This document shows, piece after piece, positions 22,601 through 35,140 of a stretch of 64,000 bases of DNA. The DNA comes from Piper betle. Its lineage: Eukaryota; Streptophyta; Magnoliopsida; Piperales; Piperaceae. The DNA lies in contig JAURVB010012888.1 of assembly GCA_033002965.1 (NCBI GenBank), forward strand, positions 221,820 through 285,819, given 5' to 3'. The translations under genes and the position numbers were made by a program. A model generated the notes under the pieces. It made no database searches and was not told the origin of the DNA. It saw only the letters and a program-made list of their open reading frames with translations. Position 1 is the stretch's first letter. Every line of letters begins with the position of its first letter.

Positions 22601-25243
22601 AGAATGTACCTGTACTTGAGGCTGTTGAGAAGTATCAGATGGTTAGACGTTATTACCATGGCAACCATGTCAACTCAGCTAATCGCAGTGAGAGCCCCAG
22701 ATCTTTTGCATCAAAACTCCAGTCTCGGAGTCCTAAGTATATATCTCTTCTCAACCATCTCCGCATATACCTTCCAGAGGTAGGCTAACTGTTATGATCT
22801 TTTGCTTCAAACCAATATGATCATTTTTAAAGTTCTTTTTTATTTGATTTATGATGATCTCTTGACCACAGTTAAGACAGATCTGGTGAGACTTCCATAT
22901 AGAAGCTAAATATATAATCATGTGTGTTCTATTCTCTTGTTGAAGTGTTCTTTGAGACTGATGAAGCTAAGATCTTCTAGGATTGTAATTTATAGTTGGG
23001 AGAGCACCTCATTGTTGACTGTTTTTTCATTTTAATGATTGTTGACAAAGTCTCAAACAAGGGAATCTTTATTTAGAGCAAGCGTTTGCTAATATGCCAG
23101 GTCTAGCATCTATAGTTCAAGTGTCTGTGCAGTTTTTATTTTCGAGGGCAACTTTGAATATTTTTGGTGACTTTGAAGTTTGTATGTATTGATCTTGCAT
23201 TTCGAACTTTTCAATGGATGCTTAGATTCTAACATTTGCTGGATTGAAAAAATTAGCCACCTTGAAATTTGGTAAATCAATAAATTGTGGAGGGAGTTTA
23301 TGCATTATTTCTGTCTGATCATTATGATTAGTGATGAGACCTTATAGTGACCCCTTTAGTAAATGCAGCATTGTTCAGCCACGTGTGAGTACAATGTGTT
23401 AGTGAGAATCACTTAAAATGCATTTCATTTTATCTGTTCATTGAGCTGTTTTATTGTGAAATGCAAATGCTTTCATAAAGGTTCAATACTTGTCTCCCAT
23501 GGCACTCATAACATGCATAAAAAGTTCTTCTCAGTGAGTTAAGTCATACAAGCCTCTCATAGTTCTGTTATGTTGTTTATGCTCTTTTCATCACACTTTC
23601 CGACTGCTTTATGTGCTTGAATTTTATATAGGGTTGTGTAACATTTTCCATCAATTAAGTTATTTATTTTCTCCTAATCAAGATGTCGCTACCGCCAATT
23701 TATAGATGAGAAGATTATGTGGTGATTTTTTAGTTTAATCTCATTAGATCATCTCTTGAAAGGCTGTGTGAATGTTTTGTGCCACCCTATTTTTGTTTGG
23801 GCTTGTGTGGTCATTTTATATGTGAAACTGATAATTTTGTGGCACAAATTTCATGCCTCCAGATATAGCCTGGCTGGAGAAGTTGTAGAGTTGGTGATGA
23901 AGATATTTTGTGACTGCTAGTTTATGTGTGCGCATGCATGTCTATGAATGGCTTGTTTTTTCTTTGACATTAATTTTTAAATGTTGTGTTACATTCTAGA
24001 TGGATGAAATATTGTAAGTACCCTATTTTAGAAAGAATCTCTTTAAGCCTTATCTTTCTTCAACAGCTTTTTCCCAGCCTGGACAAAGTGGTCTTTCTAG
24101 ATGATGATGTTGTGATTCAGAGAGACCTCTCTCAACTATGGGATATTGACCTTAAGGGCAAGGTTAATGGTGCTGTCGAAACTTGCAGAGGCAAAGACGA
24201 GTGGGTCATGTCTAAACGTTTTAAAAACTACTTCAATTTTTCGCATCCTATCATTTCTAGGAGTTTGAATCCTGATGAATGTGCATGGGCTTATGGCATG
24301 AATATATTTGATTTGCGTGCTTGGAGGAAGACAAATATCAGAGATACATATCATCATTGGGTGAAGGAGGTAAGAAAATTATAATTCAAGTTAAATTTAT
24401 ATATGGATTGAACATAGTATTGCACTGTTGATTATTGGTTAAGTTGTAAAGGAATATATTTATGTGTATCTTCTGTAATTTATTTCTTTAGTTGCTTTGC
24501 CGTAGTATTAACTTTTCATGTGGGAAGGCAAAACTTGATAGCGCAGAGGATGGAAAGATGCCCTACAAATTAGGAGATGAGTGCACAATTTTTTGTCCAG
24601 TCTATTGGACGTAAGATCTACAAATCCCATTATAGACATCAGTGAAACCTCAAGCATTCTCTGTTTTTACTTTGAGCTGTAGAGTTGTGAGCCACAATGG
24701 GATACTGTTTGTGCTCCTTTGGATCTAAATCATGGTTTCATATTTGCACTTCAGTGCACCAAGATAGATGCAATTATTTTACAGCAGTACCACATTATTT
24801 TCTTTGTTAGCTCTGAATTTTAACACCCCTTGAAATGAAAATTATGAAGATTTTGAAGTAAGTTACGTACTTGTGAATATTTATTCTTCTTTTATCTTTT
24901 AATGATATTTGTGTGAATTAGTTATTATATTTTAAGCTGTTTCTGGAATCATGTGCAGAATCTGAATTGGAACTTGACAATGTGGAAGCTTGGAACACTG
25001 CCGCCAGCTCTTATAGCATTCAAGGGGCATGTTCACCCTATTGACCCATCTTGGCATATGCTTGGGTTAGGCTACCAGAATAACACCGATTTGGAAAGTG
25101 CAAAGAAGGCGGCTGTACTTCACTACAATGGTCAGTCAAAACCATGGTTAGAGATTGCATTCCATCATCTTCAGCCATTTTGGACAAAGTATTTTAATTA
25201 CTCCAATGATTTTATAAAAAGTTGTCATATCATGAAACCCTAA
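19588..25243 (+). CDS. GAUT13/14-like: GAUT13/GAUT14-type alpha-1,4-galacturonosyltransferase (GT8)
   Basis: Glycosyltransferase family 8 protein of the GAUT12-14 clade, predicted to act in the Golgi lumen and transfer galacturonate from UDP-GalA in pectin or xylan-associated glycan synthesis. Six exons with GT-AG borders: 19,588-19,804; 21,268-21,323; 21,416-21,571; 22,192-22,779; 24,067-24,369; 24,959-25,243. The joined product is 534 aa, the length usual for GAUT13/14. The N-terminus MQIRFSPSMRSITISSS is diagnostic of this subgroup and fixes the start. A type II signal anchor lies at about residues 40-61. The metal/UDP-binding FLDDDVVIQ has its DDD at 351-353. WHMLGLGY is near 472-479 and the HYNGQSKPW motif at 495-503. 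The frame is intact with no lesions. Its role in pectin synthesis comes from family knowledge. The choice between GAUT13 and GAUT14 is not possible here. Confidence 0.96.
19920..20650 (+). repeat. intronic minisatellite in GAUT intron 1, period about 250-270 bp
   Basis: Within intron 1 (19,805-21,267) the blocks 'caatggtttggtgg', 'ttaatttgatcggt', 'gtattgggtagctgaat' and 'ttgttttgattcctgtggtg' recur near 19,988, 20,260 and 20,505. About two and a half diverged units are present. The repeat is noncoding and does not touch the splice sites. Confidence 0.75.
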
Positions 25244-25900
25244 GAGGATATGATAAAGATTTGAACTGAAGACTATTCAGAAAAAGGCTGGACAGCTTGT
25301 TGAAGAAACCCAGTTGTTTCTGCTGGGCTCATCTTGTGCAAAGTTGTAAGGAAGATATCCTCGTGCTACATTGTCATCCCTGAATTTTGCCTCGCCCCCA
25401 TCTGGGTTTGATTTGGTTGAAACATATTGTTTCCATCTGTATGATGGTGGTCCGTTGGATGTATAATTCCTTCTAAGAACATCCAAAGCCATTTTCCACG
25501 TGGAGGGCTAGTTGATGTATAAATCTCAATGGGGAGCAGCATTGGACAGGTTTCGGCTGTAGGAAATGCAGAAAATGTTCTGCAAGAGGCAACAGGAACA
25601 GGCACGATTATTTCACTTTTTCCTATGTATTTTTCTCAGCATTTCCTCTCATTTGTTACATTTTTTTCTTTATTTTTCCCCACTTTTTATTTTTGTATTC
25701 ATTTGAAGACCTTAGATATGTCGAAGATTGCTTAGAATCCTGCCGCGTATGTGGGGGATTCTTGGGCATTCTCACCATTGTTTAGATATTTTTATATATT
25801 GAATTTGTGCAGATAATTGTTCCGCACAGCTTGGTACAAATCAAATTATTTTTTGTGATTGCAATGTCGGCTTTTTGAGTTTTCTTTTCATTTAAGACAT
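25244..25900 (+). other. GAUT 3' untranslated region (approximate)
   Basis: This T-rich sequence after the stop codon, with no ORF of interest, is the likely 3'UTR. No canonical AATAAA was recognised and the end is a guess. Confidence 0.4.
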
Positions 25901-27190
25901 GCATGGATATTGAGGGATATTTAGCAGTTGACGGCTAGACTCTTTATTGTGCTTTAGTATTTATGTAAATTGGATGTTGTAAATAATTGGATCAGTATTT
26001 TACAGTCTAGACTTTGGAGTCTGGGCCAACAAAATGTTGGAAGGCCGCTAATGGTAACTTGGTCGCTTCACTCAAATCCTTTTACCATCCAATGCTCAAT
26101 ATAACCCTACGTTGTTGTTTTCATGTTTAATTCCTCGTTCAATTCAAAATATTTACATTAATTTTTTCTCTACTAACGCTTGTGTATTACACGTCCCAAA
26201 CTCGAAGGATAAAGGAGGATTGGTGTTATAAAGAATCTGGTCAGTAAAATTTTTACCGTTTGAAATTTTGGAAAGAATAGGACATCATTTTTTAATTTTA
26301 GTTCCCACTTGTGCACTTCAGTAGCTACACCATATATTCGGCGTAAAAAGTTCGGTTAATATTTTCAAAACATAAATTATAGTAACTTCCATAACAACCT
26401 CTAAATCCCTCAAAATTATTGAAAACCTTTCTCAAAAAATCAATAGCCTATACTATACGTTCTCACATAGTTCTTAGTTAATTCTCCAAAAAACAGGTGC
26501 TGTATTGTGCTCAGAAGTCTACCATGGTAGAGGTTTGTTTATATTTTAGCTTTTGAATTCTGGTAAACAAGTGCAAAATGGTCATTTTGCCAGTAATGTT
26601 TACAAATTAATTCTACCAGGGAGTATGTTTTGCCATGAAATTTATTTTGTTATTCAAAAGTGGATCACTTCAGAAATTTATGAACACAGACTTGTTGCAC
26701 CCTAAGATGGTTAATTTAAAAGGTAAATCCTCAACTTAGCCTTTTAGGAAGTTTTCTAGTTCTACTATGGTGGTTGGAACTTGGAAGCTATGAAAGAAGC
26801 AAATTCAACAATCTAAATACAATTAATTAGAGAGTGATAGCATCAAAATCTTTGGTCCACCCATTCACATTAATTTAACAACATTTTCCATTTTTGCTGC
26901 ATAGAGCGTGTTCGAAATTTACAGAAGAAATTTAAGAAATGAATCCTGCTAGAAAAAATTGATATCAAATTTCAAACAAACTGGGTAAATCACATATTAA
27001 AGAATTGCCTTGTTATAACTGTTTTGGATTTGCCATTTGTCTTGTTGTACAACTGTCCTGATTTTGCTATCCTTACTAATTTTGCCTTCACAGAAAAATT
27101 TTAATTCTGACACTGAAAATCTCGAATGTTTTGCTGAACTGTGATCCTAATTCAACCAGGAAAACAATTTCAATGCACACTAATGGAGAA
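25901..27190. other. intergenic spacer between convergent genes
   Basis: AT-rich noncoding sequence lies between the GAUT and SNARE gene ends, which point at each other. I see no element ends, tRNA or conserved ORF. Confidence 0.6.
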
Positions 27191-27207
27191 TTTATCATCC
27201 AAAATTT

Positions 27208-29345
27208 CTACTTTCCAAGCAAGCGACGACCTCGAAGATTAGCGCCTTCGACACGGTATTCTAATTCATCAACATCATCATGCAAATGATTCAGAGCACT
27301 GTTCTGCCTGCAGACATATCCAAGGAAAAGCATCATGAACTGCATGACTGGTGCAATTTTTTTTACAGCAGCTAAAGTAACAGATAAAAAATTTAGTACA
27401 CTTGTGTGCAGTTTAATCACAATCCTCAATCTCATGATACCTTCAAAAACGGTATGACTGGTGCAATTTTCCAGCTGCTAAATGTAGACTATTCTCCAAA
27501 TATACATTTTGTGGATTCCCCAATGAGGAATAACTTCTCTTAACAGCCTTTGGGAGTGCATATAAAGATTTTTTTATTTTTTATTTATTTTATTTTATTT
27601 TTTCAAAAGAACTAAGTTGGTCTTTTTAAAGTGCATTAGTTCTTAATAATGATAGTAATGTACCTTCCAAGCTCTGATCCCATATCAATGGCCATGCCCT
27701 TTATCTGACCAAGTAAATTGCTCAGATCTGAAATTGCATCATCTTGCTTTGCCATCTCTTCCTGTTCAAGGAATCAATTGGGACAAACTTCACATAGCCA
27801 TACAAACTTCTAAAAAGATCATATTGGTTTTCATCACAAACCTCAATGTCATCACAGGGGCTTGATTTATCAGTCGAAATCTGTTGCAAGTTCATTTGTC
27901 TATTAGGTGTTCTTGCACAGCCAGTTCTCTCAATTTGATCCATGTACTTTGTGCTTTTCGACGCATTGTCTGCAAGGCAAAGCAAGTCATCTATTGAACG
28001 TGAATATGGTTTATATATAGAGGTTCAAAGACATAATAAATTTACATCTCATGGTCTGAGGTCCAGTAATTGAGCGAGTCTTCTTTGGTGTCCAGGGCTT
28101 GGAGAACAGACCACCAAGACTCCCCAGTAGCTTCTCTCCCTAAAAAGATGGCACGAGACCGAAGAAAGATGGCGAAAGAGTGGTACAAGTCAGAAAAGGA
28201 TTATAGATTTTCTCCTGTTGCAATTAATTTATCAAAAAATGTAACAACGTTTCATGAACTAAACGACCTTACTTTAGGCAAATACATGTTAATTAATCAA
28301 CACATTGTTCAAAAAATGCTTAATCACAACTTTAAAGGTATCACCAGCTACTGATGCAGTGTTCATATAGAAACCAATTGAACTTGTGAACAAGGCCAAC
28401 AAAATGTAAAGTAGAAGCGATCACCTTGCTGAGGTCATCCTCCATTTTAGCAGCCTCAAGATGGGTCTGAGTGATCTGCTCTCCTTGATTCTCCAGAGCA
28501 GCCAATGTACATGCACCACTTTGGCTAATTTCCTCTGCAATCTTGAGGCAGTTCTTGAACCTACTCGTGGCCTCTTCGGCTTTGTGAACCAGAGAATTCT
28601 CCAATTCTTGGGTACTCTGATTTTCTAAATTACTCAGATCTCTCCTCTTCTCAAATCCGGACCTCCCCATAGAAGTTGAAGAGTTTAAACAGGAAAAAGC
28701 AGGGGTAACATTTTCTTTATCTCTTGTACCATTGGACAAGTGCTTATTTGAGGTGGTAAAGGAAGACTTAAAATCAGATTCAGAGTCAGAATGAAACAGG
28801 GCATTGGAGCTCAACTTTCTCTGAAGTGCACTGAAATCAAACTTTTTGGACATCATACTTTTGAGTCTAGCAGTGGCCTCTTCGGCTTTGTGAACTAGAG
28901 ACTTATCCATTTCCTGAGGTCTCTGGTTTTCTAAACCAATCCTATTCTCAACAGGAGAAGGAACATGAACATGTGCACAAGGAGGGACGTTTTCTTTTTC
29001 CCTTGAACCATTGGACAAATGCTTGATTGAGGGGGTAGAGAACGACTTCACCTCAGATTCAGATGCAGAATCGAAGAGGGAGCTGTAGCTCAACTTTCTC
29101 TGAAATGCACCGAAATCAAACTTCTTCTTGGACACGATACTTTTTGCAGCCGAAGAGACCGAATTCAGAAATGATGCTGCTGCAGTTGGAGGAGTTGCTA
29201 ATGACCTCTCTGTTTGTTCTGTAGATGAAATGCTATCACTATTATCACCATCAGAGTCAGAATCAGAATCAAAAGGATTGGTGCTGGAAGGCTTCTTTCT
29301 GAATATCATCCTTTTGGGTGTGATTTCCAATTGGGTTTCTGCCAT
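27208..29345 (-). CDS. SNAP33-like: SNAP33/SNAP25-type Qbc SNARE with duplicated N-terminal region
   Basis: Plant SNAP25 homologue, a t-SNARE that supplies Qb and Qc helices to fusion complexes at the plasma membrane and cell plate with syntaxins and VAMPs. Exons on the minus strand: 29,345-28,425; 28,139-28,046; 27,969-27,842; 27,761-27,664; 27,307-27,208; together 446 aa. Family members are about 300 aa. The N-terminus has RKKPSSTNPFDSDSDSD, like the family's KPSxxNPFDSD start. The Qb helix begins near residue 240 and has the GEQITQTH zero-layer region. GEKLLGSLGGLFSKPWTPKK follows, and the Qc helix holds AKQDDAISDLSNLLGQIKGM, then RQNSALNHLHDDVDEL. The C-terminus RGRRLLGK is diagnostic. 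Residues 74-166 and 167-about 265 are tandem copies, which explains the extra length. No transmembrane segment is present, as expected. The start at MAETQ lies downstream of a predicted acceptor; M13 is an alternative. Confidence 0.93.
28540..29130 (-). repeat. intragenic tandem duplication in SNAP33-like exon 1 (93 codons)
   Basis: Unit 1 (residues 74-166) starts KKFDFGAFQRKLS and unit 2 (from 167) starts KKFDFSALQRKLS, an offset of exactly 279 bp. Shared blocks include KHLSNG followed by KENV, LENQ, and SLVHKAEEAT. By eye about two thirds of aligned residues are identical. Only unit 2 continues into the full Qb SNARE helix; unit 1 carries its first third. Each unit also has a Ser/Asp/Glu-rich acidic patch. 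Confidence 0.92.
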
Positions 29346-29372
29346 ATCCACAGACAGGGCTATCCCAAAAGT

Positions 29373-30050
29373 CTGTATTGTACACAAAGAGAGTAAACAA
29401 GAACATGAAAAAGAGAAAGAAATAAACCATAAAAGTAGATATTAGATATCTAAAGAAGGCCCAATTTCAAAATTGCAGGAGCTTGAGGTTTGATCGGATT
29501 TTGGCTCCAGACGATGCGAAGGTAACAAGACATCATGATCAGAAGAATGAAAAAACAGGGATGCAAAGCATGAAATCAAAGGATAAAAAATAATAAGAAA
29601 TTATGATCTTAAGCAAGAAAATGAAAGGGGAATCAAAGGCTCAAAAGCAATAAGGACATGGATAATAGAAAGAAAAACTAATCATAAAACAAAACGCTAT
29701 TCAAGGGTGCCGCATCACGAAATGCTTAGTATAAGCCACGCAATCGATGTACTCTCTACCGAAATCGCTCATCCAAAGGACACCCAACTTTCAAAATTGT
29801 ACTAACTTGAGAACCTTTACGAAAATAATAAGAAAATTATGATTATAAGTAAGAAAGAAAAAAACAGGGTTACCAGAGAGAGATAAAAACTAAGGACAGG
29901 CGCCGAAACAAAACAGAAAAAAAGGAGAGGGGAAGGGAAGGTATGAGGAGAGGAGTACCCAAGATCCGAGATCAGAGAAATAGTGTCAAGAAGAGAACGG
30001 GGTTGTGGTGTTTTTTGAGGTGGACGAAGGACAAGAAGAAGAGCGGGGCA
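29373..30050 (-). other. 5' untranslated exon and leader intron of the SNAP33-like gene
   Basis: On the minus strand a good acceptor (TTTGTGTACAATACAG, ending at 29,373) lies 28 bases before the start codon. A matching donor (CGGATCTTGG then GTACTCC) is at 29,958. The untranslated first exon would lie from about 29,959 to 30,050. This leader intron places an upstream in-frame ATG (29,387) inside the intron, which supports MAETQ as the start. Confidence 0.6.
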
Positions 30051-30059
30051 GTCTGCGAC

Positions 30060-31120
30060 TCGTTTTTTTTTTAAAAAGGAATTCGACCGTTGGAGAAATA
30101 CTGATCAGAGGGTGGACAACGGTGGCGTTGTGGATTGCACTTTACGTGAACTTATTTTATTTGATATTTGATATTTGATTTTACCTTTTTAAGTAACGAA
30201 TTTTATTCCAAAGGGCGACCAAAATAAAAATTTGATAAATTATCAAGACCTAAATTTAGCCATCCATAGCTGCTAAAACACATCTCTTGAAACTATCTCT
30301 TCTTCCCAAACCAACTTGTACCAAGCTGCTTTCTCTTCATGTCCAATATTGTAGTCATTAGCATCAGAATTTTTAAATTACAGGAAGAATCGTTATTTCA
30401 TGTAAGTTCATTATTTTATGTAGTGAAAGCGTTCTTAAATTTATCTCTCACATGCTATAACTGCTTTCATACCCAAAAAAAATCAACTGTTTTTGAACAA
30501 TTAACTTCCCTTTTTATTTTTTTTCAAAATTTTTATTTATCCTTTAAGATAGAAAAAAAATCATAATTATGCTGGGTGTAAAGTTTTATATAACATTTTC
30601 AAAAAAAGTTATGGGGAAGTTATTCATAATCAAAGAGATTTTAGGTAATTATTTTCACTAAATATAATGGAATACTAACTCTAACTTCCTATAACTATCA
30701 CAAAATTAATACGATTATCATTTTCATCTCTAAAAAATATCATTAGCCTTTTAAAGTGGAAATATTTCAACATTATATTAACAAATGCTTAATATATAGT
30801 TGTATAATTGATACATCAATGTACTTGAAAATGTCAACCCAAAAAGAATAAAATGAGGGGTAAATTCATTAAGTTTTGTTAAATTTCCTTTAGTCACGAA
30901 TATCAATTATTTTCCCCACTTTCATGAATTCTATATTACATATATTTCTCTTTAAAGTGAAATAAAGATAATTTTATTCACAATTAAATGAAAATCAAAT
31001 AAAACCTAATGAGTTTATCCCTCAAGTTACTTTAGCCAATATTTTAACGTTAATGATGTTTCTAAATATGTCTAAGAGTTATATTAATACATTGATGTAT
31101 GAATAATAGTGTTGATATCA
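30060..31120. other. AT-rich intergenic sequence upstream of SNAP33-like gene
   Basis: No gene is supported. The region must hold the promoter of the minus-strand SNARE gene, but no convincing TATA box was identified. At 30,820-31,000 a stretch resembles units of the 17.4-19 kb tandem array (it shares 'aatgtactt', 'ataaaatgagg' and similar blocks). Confidence 0.5.
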
Positions 31121-31124
31121 ATAT

Positions 31125-31560
31125 TGTAAAAATAAGTCTATGGGCTTCAATCTAAAATAACGGCCACTTTGAAAGTTTTAACATCATCTATCTCATATTG
31201 AGATGTGAGACTATTCAAACACTCATGTGACTTTACCTTTGTGTCATATAGACTTTCCCATTCTTATGAATTTATAGGCCTTATAACCAGGTCCACACCA
31301 CAATAGGTCATAAGCGTTAGGGGTCCCAACAATGTGTTGACAATAATGTCATATGAGAACGGGTCCATGAGCTTCAATCCAAAATGATTAGCTATTTTTG
31401 AGGTTTAGGAACCTACATATATCTAAGACACTACCTATTTCACATAGAGATGTGAGATTATTTGAGTACACCCCCACAATATCTACGTAAGCAAACTTCA
31501 CACATAGATCCTACTTCGTGCCACATGGGCTTATCAATTTTTGAGGTTTACATATAGTTT
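31125..31560 (+). repeat. two tandem diverged units of about 230 bp
   Basis: The block 'gggcttcaatctaaaataa' near 31,142 recurs as 'gagcttcaatccaaaatga' near 31,371. In both units it is followed by an 'agatgtgaga' block (near 31,201 and 31,451) and by 'tgccacatgggctta' or an equivalent. The offset is about 230-250 bp. The sequence is noncoding. Confidence 0.6.
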
Positions 31561-31941
31561 GTTTTTACTTTTTAAGTATTTAGTTTGTGTAACTCTTGAT
31601 ATTTTGTATTTAATTCAGTTCATCCCATTGTTTTAAAATGCATAATTCTCTCATTTTAAATTGTTTAACTTTTTTGAAGAACATAAGATACTTGGTTCAT
31701 GTCAAACTCTTTTACTAATGATTACTTGATAGTAATATTTGTTCAATGATGGAGTTTCAATATGTTCGCTTATGATTATGTAATATACTTAGAGGCAGTT
31801 TATGTTGCATGAAAGCATATTTGTCATGAAATTTAAAATTTGTTTAATTCACTCTTGATTCAAAATTTGAGGCATCTACTAATTTGAAGAAATGACTTAG
31901 GTGTGCTTGACTAGTCTAGGCCTTTGAAGCTAACCCATGCA

Positions 31942-31972
<31 letters not shown>

Positions 31973-31979
31973 CCAATTT
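31942..31979. repeat. (AT)n microsatellite
   Basis: An uninterrupted AT dinucleotide run of about 38 bp lies in intergenic DNA. Confidence 0.97.
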
Positions 31980-32029
31980 TGAGCCTAAAAATTGCAAAAC
32001 CCATAGTTGATTTAAAAATATAAGGGGCA

Positions 32030-32640
32030 TGTTCAATATAAGGATGCTTTAATGGTGAAATAAAAATAATATCAAGACATGATAAGCGATAAAAAATAAT
32101 AATTAAACTCATTAATAAATAGATTAAATAATAAATACATGAAAATAAATAATACACTAACCATAAAATAATAACATAACTATACTATATAAGTATGTTG
32201 CTAAACACATGTAAATAATAGCACATACGTGAATAAATAATTGATAAATAAATAAATAAATACATAAATAATCAAAAAATAATTAGATAAATGAATAAGT
32301 AATTAATAAAATTTAATCATTAATAATAGTAATATAAGTATCAAATATATGAATATATGACTAAACATGGACAAATAATAATATGCGAGTGAGCAATTAA
32401 ATAAATACATAACTAATTAAATAACAAGAATATAAAATTTAATAAACTTGAATGCAATAAATTAATTATTAAATACATAATTAATAATAATAAAAGGTCA
32501 TATAAATATGCATATCATGTATAACAAATAAGCAAATAACAAGAAATTAAAACAAATGAATAATAGATTAAATAAATAAATAAATAATAAAAACACTTAT
32601 AAAATTAAAATATACCCAAGAATGTGAATATAATCCAAAC
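32030..32640. repeat. A-rich low-complexity tract
   Basis: About 600 bp is dominated by imperfect AATA, AAATAAATA and TAATAA words with very little C or G. No coding or RNA feature is seen. Confidence 0.8.
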
Positions 32641-34071
32641 TAACATAAATAGTTTCAAATTATCGAAAACAATTGAGAAACAAACGAAAATGGGTTGAAA
32701 TAAGTAGTAGAATCAAGTGGGCTGAACTAGACTAAGTTGGGCTGAGTCAACTCATTCCAGATTAGCAAAAATGGTGGGCTAGGTTGGCTGGACGAACACG
32801 GGCATGGGCAGGCGGACAAGCAAAACAGGCTCGGATCAAGCAGATGCGATCATAGGCAGGCAGAAACAAATAGGGCAAACGGGCACCAAACAAAGCCGGG
32901 GCTGCCCATCATCGGAAAATGCCAATGGCAGTGAGGCTGGGGTTGCCGATGGTTTGGATAAATGGGGGACAATGAGGTTGTGGTGACTGGGGTGGTCACC
33001 GACAAAGTCTAGTCGCCTGTTGGCTAGAAAAGGGACTAAAACCTCGAAGGGGAAGTGAGTGTCATTGGCGGCAATCGCAGCCACGACAAAGGTCGGGGCT
33101 ACACTCAAATGGGTAATCTCAGAGAGGGGAATAGATTTGGGTGATCACCTCGGCCGGAGGTGGCTTGCTGACACTGGAAAATGCCTCGAAAGCGGTTGCT
33201 GCAGTGGAAACCTAGCGAACAAAGAAATTTGATCATGACCGATTGTCCAAAGGAAATTTCTTGTCCATACATCCTGTTTTAGATTTTCCTGGTTTATCTA
33301 TCTACTTGTAAAAAGTATAACTCTCACTCCAAAAATTTGATTGACATGATTCTTATTCTGTTAGATTCCTTTGAAAGTTTAATTTTATTCCTCCAAATTT
33401 TAAAATTTTTGAAAATGTATTTATTAGATATGAATTTTTGAAGGTGACATACTCAATTTGTCCTGATTTCAAAATTTAGGATTTCTGTTAGGTATTACAC
33501 TTTAACCCCTTAAAGAAAAGTTCATCCCGAAATTTGTATCACATAATCTGCAATACAAATATTTCAAAATATTTTGAATGATCTCCTTTGAGTGACACTA
33601 AGTATAGGAGAAATCTTACCCAAAGGTTTTATAGAAAACTCTTGATTCCATCAACAGTTGTGAGTTCGGTAATCATCTATGAAATTACTACAACATCATT
33701 CATGTCTTCACCACTTAACTACATTTTATAACTTATTGTAGAAGGGGAAATCACTTTGAAAACCCACAACTACGTAGTGGTAATATTAACTTTAAAAGTA
33801 CTTATCACTAATAGGGTCCTAAATAACACCTTTTTTATTTCTTCAAAAGGATCCATCACTATCATCTAATATTACCACTAATTCAATTCTTCCTCTCAGG
33901 TATCCACAACCCCAAAATAACCACTAAAGACAATTTTTCATGGTAAACATTAGTCAAAACCTATTAACATATCTTATAAAGGATGTGGTACTCGTGGGCT
34001 ATTTCAAGTAAGTAGACTTTTAATTTAGTTTAACACGAAAAACAAAGTGTCAGTGCTCTCATGCCAACTTG
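32641..34071 (-). repeat. retroelement-derived noncoding sequence
   Basis: This region lies on the internal side of the minus-strand LTR junction at 34,045-34,085. A GC-richer block at 32,780-33,230 stands out from the AT-rich background, but no frame shows recognisable gag or pol similarity. It is probably the interior of a decayed element. Confidence 0.4.
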
Positions 34072-34085
34072 TAACGACCCCAATT
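34048..34085 (-). other. LTR end and primer-binding-site-like junction (minus strand)
   Basis: Read on the minus strand, the sequence is GGGGTCGTTACA followed by AGTTGGCATGAGAGCACTG. The second part resembles the tRNA-Met primer site TTGGTATCAGAGC with two mismatches. It sits directly after a typical LTR 3' end. This places a decayed LTR at higher coordinates (from about 34,074) and its internal region at lower ones. Confidence 0.6.
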
Positions 34086-34419
34086 TTCTAACATGTAAAA
34101 TACTTATATTAGGGTCATTACTAGTGTCGCCTCCTAATGCATATGCATAAACATAAATAATAAACATAGCAAAATAATTCTATTGAGTTGTTTGACACTT
34201 GCATCCATATGTCCTAACCTAGACTCCGGTCTTTGAGTTTGTATTGGCAATAGTTGATTCCTTCAACTGAGAACCAACATCAATGAATTTTCCATATGTT
34301 TCAACTAAATCCTGACAAGTGTCCAACACGCAAATACCAAAACTCTACCTCCACCTAGTCAATCAATTAAACTAATTAACTTTAAATATATTCATACAAG
34401 TTATATGTTCCTTATTGTA

Positions 34420-34529
34420 TGCAACTTTGCTGCTCTAGTATGGTGGTGGAAGGTCAATCACCAAAAATGGTCACTGCAACTTTGCTACTCTATTATGGTG
34501 GTGGAAGGTCAATCACCAAAAATGGTCAC
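34420..34529 (+). repeat. 55-bp perfect-length tandem duplication
   Basis: The block beginning tgcaactttgctgctctagt and ending ccaaaaatggtca (34,420-34,474) is repeated immediately (34,475-34,529) with only a couple of substitutions. Short ORFs through it are a by-product. Confidence 0.9.
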
Positions 34530-34619
34530 AGCAAGGGTGGAGGGCAAAGAGGGCAAGGTGCATTGGTACATCAAAGGCGGGGGCGGAGGCAGCCGTGGTG
34601 ACGGCCTGTGGCAAGGGGG

Positions 34620-35140
34620 CAGGTGAGTGTTGGAAACACGCTTCCAACACATGGCCATTAATGGCACGAACAACGCACACCATTTTAATCCCGCATGTCA
34701 TTAAATATGGTGCCATTTTTTTTAATTTTAAGATTTACACCGAAATATGGTGCCATTTATATGTCAAATCAACAGCGCCATTAGCCCAATTTTTTTGTAA
34801 AAAAATTGAATTTGAAAACCGTAAAACAGTGTCAAATGGGTGTTAAATAGGTTTGTCACCGAAATTTTTAATGACAAACCAGTGTCAAATTATTAAAAAT
34901 GATGCCAATAAAATTTAGGTGGCAAAATTTTGGCATGTATATACTTTTGACACCGAAAAACAGTATCAAGTCAGTGAAAAATATTTTGTCACCGAAATGG
35001 TGACAAATTTTCATGTTAAATTGATTTGGTGCTGTAATAAATATTTTGTCACCATTTTTTGGTGGCAAATCAGTGGTGACAAATTAAAATTTTCTGTGAC
35101 AAATTTTTGGGTACAAAAAGCCTATTTTCTACCATGAAAA
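34620..35140 (+). mobile_element. possible CACTA-type transposon terminal region
   Basis: The interval holds many short words of the type GTGTCAAAT, TTTGTCACCGAAA and GGTGACAAATTTT in both orientations, like the dense subterminal repeats of plant CACTA elements. It ends at TATTTTCTACCATG, a weak match to the inverted complement of the CACTACAAGAAAA terminus. No transposase or opposite terminus was found, so this is tentative. Confidence 0.35.
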
